A stretch of DNA of 15,539 nucleotides, taken from the NCBI GenBank assembly GCA_024220525.1, contig JAMYWO010000588.1, forward strand, positions 1 through 15,539, read 5' to 3'. Below, piece by piece: positions 1 through 8,428 of the stretch. Positions within the stretch are counted from its first letter, which is position 1. Every line of letters starts with the position of its first letter. A program made the position numbers and the translations under genes. This DNA comes from Cochliopodium minus (taxonomy: Eukaryota > Discosea > Himatismenida > Cochliopodiidae). The notes under the pieces were generated by a model that did not search any database, was not told where the DNA came from, and was given only the letters and a program-made list of their open reading frames with translations.

Positions 1-371
1 AAAATAAAAATAAAAATAAAAATAAAAATAAAAATAAAAATAAAAATAAAAATAAAAATAAAAATAAAAATAAAACTTTCAATAATAAATAATAAAATAA
101 AAATAATGATAAAAATAATAAAAATAAAAATAAAAATAAAAATAAAAATAAAAATAAAAATAATAATAAAAATAAAAATAAAATAATAAAAATAAAAATA
201 ATGATTAAAATAAAAATAAAAAATAAATAAAAATAAAAATAAAAATAAAAATGAAAAAGAAATATCCATAACAATAAAAAAAGAATAAAAATAACAAAAC
301 AAGAAATACAATAACTAATAAAAATAAAATAAATAATGATAACAAAAATATAAAAATTTCAAAAGATAGAC
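1..371. repeat. RhoGEF intron with (AAAAAT)n simple repeat
   Basis: About twelve uninterrupted AAAAAT units occupy roughly 1-76, and a second block lies around 120-170. The remainder is A-rich on the plus strand. On the sense (minus) strand this is T-rich intron, starting at the GT donor at 371-370 after DH exon 8. No gene is seen here; translations are Phe/Leu/Ile runs. Confidence 0.8.
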
Positions 372-3300
372 CTTGTGTAATTAATTCTAATTTGGTGCTA
401 GAAACCAATTTACGTTCGACATCCAATATTTTGGCGCGTATTGTGGACTCCAAAGACTTTTTGGAGAGAATTGAGGCGGTCTGTTGCAAGATGGAGTAAG
501 AATCGGAGATACTTCTTTGTTGTGGATGGTCCGAAGGTGTTTTGTCAACCAAACCTAATTAAAAAAATAAAAATAAAAATAAAATAAAATAAAATAAAAA
601 AACAAAACAAAACAAAATTAATCAAAACACTATTTCAAACAAATAAAAATAAATGAAAATAAAAAAAACCTGAAAATAAAAAATAGAACAAAAAAAATAA
701 AATAAAATAAAATAAAAATAAAAAAAAAAACTAAAATGAATTCAAAATAAAATAAAATAAAAAATAAAATAAAATAAAATAAAAATAAAATAAAATAAAA
801 TAAAATAAAATAAAATAAAACAAAAAAAAAAAACTAAAAAAAATAAAATTTAAAAAAAAATATATTAACATTAAAAATTTTAAATTTAAAAAATTTTAAA
901 TGCCTTTCCATGCGGATTCATAGAAGCTTAGTCTGCTTATTGGAATGTCTAGCAGGGTTTTCAACCTGCAAATGATGTTTCCTTCATTGTCGACAGGAAT
1001 TTCGTTGGACTTTCTCGAAGAATTTATCGAAACAGAACTTCTTCTTAACCTTGATGTAACGGCTCCAACATCACCTAAAAACAAGAAATTTTTTATTTAT
1101 TTCATTCAATTTTATTTTTCTTGAAATTTAAATTTTAAATTTTAAAATTCACTTTATTATTTTTTAATTTTTAATTTTTTATAATATTTTATTTTTTCAA
1201 ATTTAAATTTTATTTTAATTTAAATTATTTATTTTATTTTAATTTTTTATTTTATTTTTAGTTTAATAAATTTTATTTTTAGTTTTATATTTTAAATTTA
1301 ATTTCAATATTTTTTATTATTTCAACTAAATTTTTAAATATTAAAATTCAAACCTCCTTCTGTTGTTAGTCCGACATGCCTTTCGGTGTCGACCAACCAT
1401 CTAGCAAACTTGGGGTTGCTTTGGAGAAGCATGGTGAGGAAAAATTTTGCGTTGGTGCAGTTTTCTACGTAATATGAGTAATCTTTGAAAGATGGAGCTA
1501 TATCTACAAACACTTTTCCCTATTAACAAATAGATAGGTTAAAATATAAAAAAACAAAAAACAAAAAAACAAAATTTTGAAAACGAGAAATTTAAAAAAG
1601 TTGATGATCACAATAAACAAAAAATTAATGAAATAATAAAATATAATAACAAACAGTTTTATAAAAATTCATGTTCAAAAAAAAAACAAAAAATAAATGT
1701 CAATGAACAACAAAAACCAAAAACAATGAAAAAGTTATAAATAAAAAAAATGAAAAAAATTGTAATATTAAAACAATTTTTAAAAATCATGATTTAAAAT
1801 CAAAAATAATTTTCAATGAAGGAAAATAAATCATTCAAAAAATTAATACAAAAAAAAAAATAAAAAATTAGTAAGAAACAAAATATTAACAAAAAATGAT
1901 AACAAAAATTAAAAAAAAAAAAATAAAAAATAAAAAAAATATACTAAATCAGTCAAAAATGGCCAATCTTTGTCTAGCTCACTCAAACGGTTCAAAAGTT
2001 GAGTGTGTAAAGTGACGATCTGTTCGATGTTGTTGAAAATGGTGCTAACGTCTTTGCTCCCTATCTTCAGCTTCTTGTGGTCTTTCAAGAGCTCGTGCTT
2101 TAGCGGCTGGAGATAGAATCCCAAGATGGGAACGATGCTTTGGAGGTAACTTCTTTCCGAGACGACCAAAGATTTGAAAAATTCGAGTTTTAATCTTGTG
2201 AATGCTCTTTCTTGTTCTCCTTCTACTCCTTTAGAATCTAAAATAAAAAATAAAAAATGAATTAAAAAAAAAAAGAAAAAAGATAAAAATTAAAAATAAA
2301 ATTTAACAAATTTTCGATAAAATAAAATGGAAATAAATGAAAATAAAACAAAAATGAAAATTAAACAAAAATATTTTAAATGAATGAAATTAAAATAATT
2401 AATTTAAAATAAAAAAATGAAATAGCTTACATAATATTTTGACTTTCTTTTGGATTAGAAAAGCTCTTATGTAGGCTTGTATTTTGATTGCAGCTTCGAC
2501 TGGTCTTAGCCTAGTGTTAACTTTGTCCACATGTTTTTTGATCAAAGACTATCGAAAAAGGGGTTTAGAATAAAATAAATAAAAATAAAAATAAAAATAA
2601 AAATAAAAATAAAAATAAAAATAAAAATATAAATAAAAATATAAATAAATAAAAAAAAAAAAATATGAAATATAAATAAAAAATAAGTAATAAATTAAAA
2701 ATATTTACAATATCTCTTGTTGCTTTTGAAACCAAAACTTGTTGGTTAGCTTTAGACTTTACAAGATTCATAAAGTTGTCATGCTCATCATTTTGATACC
2801 CAGCGCCCTTCAAAGCCAAAGAGATGAGGTCGAAATAAAACTGCTTGAGCTCTACTTTGTTGGGGATGTCGCCCCATATTCCTGAAGACATATCTTGAGA
2901 AGAGATGAACAAAGCAGATTCTCCTTTTTGGATCTGTTTGAGGAAGGGAAGAGCTCCTTTCTTCATGAACACTTCGCTCGGGTTTTTCTGTATTGTGGAG
3001 GGACTGATGATATGGTTTTTGTTTTCTATCAGGATGGTATCCCTTAAATGTCTGTTGGATTGCATCGTTGGTATTTCTAAACAATACAAAAAAAGATTGG
3101 ATAAATCAAAAAACAAAAAAATAACAAACATAATTTAAGAAATTTATTCTTTTTTTGAAAATAATAAATATGATCTTTTTTTTGAACAAAAAAAATTCGA
3201 GATTTTCTAAAAATAATCAAAGTTGATTTTTAAAAGATTATTTTAATTTTATAAAACTTTTGAATTTTCTTTGAAAAAAATAAAAATTGTTAGGAATAAT

Positions 3301-4522
3301 TAATGAAAAAAAAAAGTAAAACTAAGATATCTTTTTGAAAGTAAAAAAAGTTACCTATTTCTGTTTTTTTTTCTGATTTATCTACAACTTTCGGATTTTC
3401 TACAACACTGCCATTTTCTTTGTTCGAATTCTCTCCAGTATCATTGACATCACTGTTCCTATCTAGATATAGCTTATCATCCTCTTCTGACTCACTAGAA
3501 GAAGAATGACTCTCTAACATTTTCTCCACCTCCATTAGTGTTACAGAAGAATTATATGTATCTTGCTCGTTGAAAAATTTAAAGTCTTCGTCATCATTTT
3601 CAAGATTATCAATCGTAGTTGATACATTTAGAAAGGATCTCTCATTTTTTTTATCTTTCTCATCATTATCATCGTTATCCTCCTTATCATCTTTATCATC
3701 TTCGTCTTCATTGTCTTTCTCTTGCAATGTGGGGAGATCATGGGGGGATGAAGTATTATCATATGATGTATTCAGATCAGAAGATGATGTATTCATCTCT
3801 TCTGTGATATCCTCTTTTTGAGAATCGAAAAATAATTAATTATGTGTTAAATTTTTTAAAGGATTATGCAGTCTATTGACTTGATATTAAATAAATTGAA
3901 GATATTAAAAGAATATTCACTTTTGAGATTCTTATGATCGATTATTTAAAAATTTTATATGAAGGAAATGATTATATCAATTCCCAAACAGAGATATAAA
4001 AATGATTTTAAAGATATTGTACAGTTTGATATTTTGAATACTATTTTCTTAAATTTATCCCTCAAGCTATATTAATTAAATAATACCTATAAACTTGATA
4101 TATTTCTCCGAAACAAGACCTTTTTTGCCATTGAGAACTCCATTCCACCATCCCTCTAACTTTTTGTTCTTTATCTCGATGATATCGTCTTTATTTATCG
4201 CCAATATATCCAATCTATCGTTGGGAGGAATGAAATCAAACAATGCTATCGCCCTTTTCTTCCTTTCAAATTTCTTTGTCTTTCTACGCTTCAATTTTGG
4301 TATTAGTTTATTTTTATCCGTTATCTTTTTAATATAATGTATTGATACATATCCTTCTTTATCATTCTCCTTCCTTGCCTTTATCAATCCATCTCCTGTA
4401 TTAATTTCATTTCCTATCACTATCAATTTATCCCCCTTCTTCAATTCCAGATGATTTTCATCTGTGGGTGTATAATCGAAGATGGCCAATGCTTCATAAG
4501 AAATGAATTTTTTATTCTCCAT
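372..4522 (-). CDS. SH3-SH3-IQ-DH RhoGEF, 3'-partial (gene continues left of window)
   Basis: This is a putative exchange factor for Rho/Rac GTPases. Eight phase-consistent exons read 4522-4087, 3813-3355, 3076-2709, 2548-2431, 2237-1945, 1519-1354, 1074-904 and 554-372, giving about 731 residues before the left edge. Residues 9-67 and 89-146 are two SH3 folds. The first lacks the ligand-binding Trp; the second keeps WW (125-126); both have Ser where the fold's conserved Pro normally stands. A Lys/Arg-rich linker separates them. An Asp/Glu-rich stretch follows, then an unrecognised segment (about 300-420), an IQ calmodulin-binding motif (444-455, IQAYIRAFLIQK) and a DH domain from about 475. 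The DH CR3 helix is recognisable (651-666, LKTLLDIPISRLSFY), but PVQR is changed to PISR and about 40 Ser/Arg-rich residues are inserted before it. A PH domain would be expected next, outside the window. The exon 7 to 8 junction needs a GC donor at 903-902. The domain call is strong; exact splice sites are inferred. Confidence 0.85.
555..903. repeat. RhoGEF intron with (AAAAT)n repeats and a GC donor
   Basis: The intron lies between DH exons 7 and 8. The plus strand is dominated by AAAAT pentamers and A-runs from about 570 to 840. The acceptor is a normal AG (556-555). No GT donor precedes the in-frame TAA at 898-896, and the only phase-compatible junction uses GC at 903-902. No gene is seen. 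Confidence 0.65.
1520..1944. other. RhoGEF intron, A-rich on plus strand
   Basis: This 425-nt gap lies between DH exons 5 and 6, with donor GT at 1944-1943 and acceptor AG at 1521-1520. It is irregular AT-rich sequence without coding character and without a clean tandem unit. Confidence 0.75.
2569..2650. repeat. (AAAAAT)n microsatellite in RhoGEF intron
   Basis: Near-perfect AAAAAT hexamers, some changed to AAATAT, lie inside the intron 2549-2708 between exons 3 and 4. On the sense strand this reads as TTTTTA units. Confidence 0.85.
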
Positions 4523-4998
4523 CCTATGATCTCTTTCTAATATTTTATCTTTTATATATTTGAAAGGAGGAACTTAAAAATCCAAATTTTTTTTTTATTA
4601 ATTGAAATCATAATGTTAAAATTCATCAACATCAACTCTATCCGAGAATGTCTTATGAAATCTGTAAACAACCAAATTTCTTAGATAAAAAAATTATCCA
4701 CAATAAAAATATCCCCTCTTTATAAATTTTAATTTAAATAATAAAGAGAAAGAAAAGAAATTTGAATCCCAAATGATTATAAGAAAGAATTCAATTAATC
4801 AACAGTGTAACTCTTTATAGTAGAAAATTAAATCAAATCCGAAATTTAAATCAAAAGTTGTTTTTTTTTAATTCTTCTGAGAATATAATTTCCATTTTTT
4901 TACTCTTATCAGTTTGTTTGATCAAAACAAAAAAAGATTAAATATAAAAAAAAATCGTGTTTTGAGTTCTGTTTAACTTTTAATTAAGAAAAAAAAAA
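4523..4998. promoter_or_regulatory. Divergent intergenic region between the RhoGEF and SAP genes
   Basis: This 476-bp AT-rich stretch separates two start codons facing away from each other, so both promoters must lie here. I see no convincing TATA box among the many AT runs, no RNA gene and no coding frame. A nine-base A run directly precedes the SAP start codon. Calling it a shared bidirectional promoter is inference from layout. Confidence 0.5.
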
Positions 4999-5932
4999 AT
5001 GGAAGATGATGAATCAAATAAAAACAAAAGAAAAAGAGAAGAAGTTGATTTGAATAAATTGACAGTCAATTTATTGAAAGATATTTTGAAAAAGAAATCA
5101 TTGAAAGTAAATGGAAAAAAGAGTGAATTAATTGAAAGGTAAATATAATCAATAATCCAATTTATATTCGATTATTTCTGTTCTATAATAAAATATAAAT
5201 TTAGGATAATAAAATACAGATTTGTAAATTAAATATTCAATTAACAATGATCAAATAATGATATTATACAATTTCAAATTAAAAATATTTTTGAATATTA
5301 TTTATAAATACTCATTATAATCAAAAAAAAAAAAAAAAGAATCAAAGCAAGCATATCAGTAAACGAAATAGAAGATTTGGTGGAAGAAGTCTTAGAAGAT
5401 GATGCAGATAGCGAAAGTGCAAGCGAGTACTCCGAAGACTTCAATGAGAAAAAAAACTTTGAGAAAGATGACTACAGTGACAGTTTACTAGAAGACAATT
5501 TCAGTGAAGAGTTAGATGAACTCGAAAGAATAGATCCAGAAAAACTAAAAAAACTTTCTTTCACAGAATTAAAAGACTTAGCAAAAAAAAAAGGTTTAAA
5601 TAATTTATTTTTTAAACTTTTATGTTCATTTTTTATCTTAATATCTTTTTATAGGAATTACATCAGGAAGAAAGAAAGAGGAGATTATTGATTTGATCGT
5701 AAAACATGACGATGAAAAAGAAGAGATGTTGAAACTTAGGTTTTATTAGAAATTTTCAAAATATTTTTTTCTAATCAACTCGCTTCTATTTATTTTATTT
5801 ATTAAAAACAACAAACAATTAAAACAAAAATAATTCTTTATTATTTTATTTAATTTTTTTTAAAAAAAAAAAAGATTAAAAGATGTCTCAAACGATTTGA
5901 TCGCCAAAATTGTAAAAAAAAATAAAAAATAA
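4999..5932 (+). CDS. Tandem SAP-domain protein, probably DNA/RNA-binding
   Basis: SAP domains are about 35-residue helix-turn-helix modules that bind DNA or RNA in chromatin and RNA-processing proteins. Exons 4999-5138, 5340-5593 and 5655-5739 join with matching phases. After a basic stretch (KNKRKR, residues 8-13, possible nuclear signal), SAP 1 spans about 20-53 (LTVNLLKDILKKKSLKVNGK). An acidic Asp/Glu/Ser linker follows, then SAP 2 near the C-terminus (LSFTELKDLAKKKG then ITSGRKKEEIIDLIV). The 3' end is uncertain. Without further splicing the frame stops at 5747-5749 (162 aa). A donor at 5740 joined to 5875-5932 is phase-correct and adds RLKDVSNDLIAKIVKKNKK (178 aa); this acceptor, a long A-run then G, resembles the one before exon 2. 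A further intron 5912-5967 leading to a frame ending at 6033 is also possible. I do not recognise a specific orthologue. Confidence 0.75.
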
Positions 5933-6229
5933 AAAAATTGTTGTCTTATTATCCTTATTTTTTACAGCCAGAAGTAATTTTCAAAAACTTTATATTGGTT
6001 AATTGTGATTTGGTAAAATCTCCTCATACCTAAACAAGCTTCTTAAAAATTAATTTAAAACTAATTTCGTAAAGAATTCAATCCTTAACCTTTCGTTGAC
6101 TTGCAGACCTTTTTATAGGTATGGAAAAAAAAATATTTTGAAAATTTAATTGAAAAAAAAAAATTTTGAATTTTTGAACATAATTTTTATAAATATTTAA
6201 AAAAAAAATTTAAAAAAATTATTTATAGA
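5933..6229 (+). promoter_or_regulatory. SAP to zinc-protein spacer with a candidate 5'UTR intron
   Basis: No independent gene is seen. The stretch 5968-6033 could be a last SAP-gene exon behind a good pyrimidine tract and CAG. Further right, a GT at 6119-6120 after TTTTTATAG and an AG at 6228-6229, just before the next ATG, delimit a possible intron of about 111 nt in the 5' untranslated region of the zinc-protein gene. Both are inferred from splice-like signals only. Confidence 0.35.
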
Positions 6230-6754
6230 ATGACCAACATTAACTCCATTTGGAGTAAATTTGTCGAAAAAACTTTTCCCGAAGCGGAAGAGGTTACGAG
6301 AAAGAACAAATCATTCTACAAAGATCTCTTTGTCAAGAGAGGGTCCTTACCCCTTGTTTGTGAGCAGAAGATCAGCTATATGAGAGAGAAGAACTCCAAA
6401 TATTGTCCCAGATGCGAGAGAAACTACGTCCTTATGGAAAACACCAAGACTTCTTGCAAGTATCACCGTGATGACTTTGTCATGGTAAACAGATGGCAAG
6501 AGGAGATGAAATGGCTTTGTTGCGATGGTAATTTTTTTTTTTTTAAATAAATTTCAATTTTATTTTTATCTTTTAAATTTTTTTAAAAAGATTATGACGA
6601 AGATGCTAAAGGTTGTGTTACTGGTTCGGATATTTTTATTTTTTGTTCTTTTTATTTTTTTGTTTCAAATTTATTATTTATTTTAGATTATCACACTACT
6701 GAAGGTCAGAACTTTCACAAAGGAACTGTCAACTATGAGTATGATGATTATTAG
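6230..6754 (+). CDS. Small Cys/His-rich protein with CHORD-like zinc-binding module
   Basis: Exons 6230-6527, 6591-6623 and 6687-6754 join in phase 1 both times and encode 132 residues ending at TAG. The N-terminal half is charged and unrecognised. The C-terminal half places eight likely zinc ligands: C59-x2-C62, C76-x2-H79, C97-C98 and C108-x4-H113, with a Trp two residues before the CC pair. The order CxxC, CxYH, WxCC, GCxxxxH resembles CHORD modules (cysteine- and histidine-rich domains of Rar1/CHORDC1-type co-chaperone partners), though the usual HPG after the CxxH motif is changed to HRD. A two-zinc structural site for protein-protein contact is the natural reading. The specific function is unknown. 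Intron 2 uses a weak donor (GTTCGG), so the residues between C108 and H113 could differ. Confidence 0.7.
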
Positions 6755-7286
6755 ACATTTTCCTTGAATTCAAACTCTATAAAAACTTTTTCATTTGAAT
6801 ATTTTTTTAAATTATCTTTCTTTTTTTTTTGATTGGCAAAATTATAAGAGTTATTTTTCTAATTTCTAGATAAAGATTTATTGTTCAGTTTATAAATTTT
6901 ATTTTCAATTTTACAATGAAATTTCTGAAATTCCCTTTCCAAAACTCATTGAAACATTAAATCGTTTCGGCAAAATATCTTTTCTTACTATCTTATTGCA
7001 ATCACTTTATTAGCGATTCTCATTAATCAATTCTTATTTATTAAATGTTAATTCTGAAGAGAACATAAATGTTTTCCATGTAATTTCTTTTAAATTTTTT
7101 TTTAATCTCAGATTATCTTTCATCAAGAAAAACATTTTGCTTTATTCTGACTTTCATATCTTTCATAATCTTTTCTTTTCGGTTCATGTAATTTTTATTT
7201 CTATTTTTGAAAAGAAATTATAAAAAAATAAAAAAATTTCCCTCTTTCAAAAATAATAAAAAAATTAAAAAAAAAAAATTTGAGTT
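6755..7286. other. Intergenic region upstream of the Rac gene
   Basis: This 532-bp AT-rich region holds the 3' flank of the zinc-protein gene and the promoter of the Rac gene. Scattered T-runs are present, with an A-run just before the Rac start. No coding frame, hairpin of note or RNA gene was recognised. Confidence 0.6.
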
Positions 7287-8212
7287 ATGCAAAACGTAAA
7301 ATGTGTAGTTGTAGGTGATGGTGCAGGTAATTTTCCATGAAAAATCAATAATATAAAACAATATACTCATTATAATCACTTTATAAAAATATATATTTTA
7401 TATATTTTTATCTCAATTAAATAGCCAAATAAAAAATAATATACACTCATCATTCAAAATTTATTCATAAAAAGTTGGGAAAACATCTCTGCTCATTTCA
7501 TATACCGAAAATAGATTTCCAGTAGAATACGTACCAACCGTTTTTGATAATTTTACAACTGGTGTTGAAGTTGATGGACAACTCATCAATTTTGCACTTT
7601 GGGATACAGGTAAAAAAATAAATTCATACGAATAAAAAAATAATAATATAAAATTTTAGTTAAATTCCATAAATAGTCTTTGTACATTTAAGAAATATAC
7701 TCTTTCATACTTTGATATAAATTTTTTTTTTTCGATCCTTCTTCAAAAATTATATATTAATATTTTCTTCCTTTTATGAAATAGCTGGTCAAGAAGAATA
7801 TTCCAGATTAAGAGCATTGAGCTATCCAGAAACTGATGTATTTCTATTATGTTTCTGTGTAGTATCAGCAACTAGTTTTGAAAATATCAGAAGCAAATGG
7901 TACCCTGAAGTATCACATCATTGCCCTGAAGCAAAATTGATTCTTGTAGGAACTAAGACCGATCTTCGTGATGATCCAGAGACACTTCAAAAACACAATA
8001 AGAAAGAGAAATTGCCATCCAAAGAAGATGGAGAAAAACTTGCATCCTCTATCAATGCAAAAATGTATCTCGAATGTTCTGCTTTAACCCAAGATGGTCT
8101 CAAAAGGGTCTTTGAAGAATCCATCAGAGCTGTCATTGTCACCAATGTTACCCAAAACAATACTCCTGTAGAATATCAAAAGGGAAAGAAGGGTGGTTGT
8201 TCTGTTCTTTAA
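7287..8212 (+). CDS. Rac-family small GTPase
   Basis: This complete 200-residue Rac-like GTPase cycles between GTP and GDP at membranes and controls actin and related signalling. Exons 7287-7326, 7475-7609 and 7785-8212 join at phase 1; the introns interrupt the P-loop (GDGA/VGKT) and the DT/AG motif. Numbering matches human Rac1 through residue 118. G12, T35 (VPTVFDNF, switch I), the Rac-typical W56, DTAGQ (57-61), TKTD (115-118) and SAL (157-159) are intact, so it should bind and hydrolyse GTP. A Rho-family insert region (about 122-138) is present. The C-terminus is basic (KGKKGG) and ends CSVL, a CaaX box whose Leu favours geranylgeranylation. Position 117 is Thr where Rac1 has Leu. Protists often carry many Rac paralogues, so no specific symbol is given. 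Confidence 0.96.
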
Positions 8213-8428
8213 AAAAAAAAATTTGGAAAATTTTATTTCCCCTTTTTGTTTGGATATTTTTCTCAAATTTTTTTATTGAAGGTTATGAATAAATTTTGTG
8301 AATATATTAGATATTTGCTTTCAATATTCTTTCTCCTCTTTCTATTCTTTTTGTTTAATGTTTGATGGATATATCTCAATCAAAATGTTGATTTTTTGAT
8401 AATAATTAAAGAAAATAAAAGAAAAAAA
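8213..8428. other. Spacer between Rac and UTP13, with a candidate poly(A) signal
   Basis: An AATAAA at 8288-8293 lies 76 nt after the Rac stop and could be its poly(A) signal, although such hexamers are common by chance at this base composition. The UTP13 promoter must lie in the rest. No gene is seen. Confidence 0.35.

Noticed and set aside
1-840. Telomeric or centromeric satellite at the left end
   Set aside because: The AAAAAT and AAAAT units lie in introns between phased DH exons and the same units recur in other introns, so they are intronic simple repeats.
896-898. In-frame TAA in the RhoGEF gene as evidence for a reassigned stop codon
   Set aside because: TAA, TAG and TGA each end recognisable genes at the expected positions (Rac, zinc protein, UTP13), and reading through this TAA would enter a repeat intron, not DH sequence.
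3570-3821. Plus-strand Ser-rich frames opposite the RhoGEF acidic linker
   Set aside because: They are antisense of GAA/GAT-rich codons in RhoGEF exon 2 and carry no family signal.
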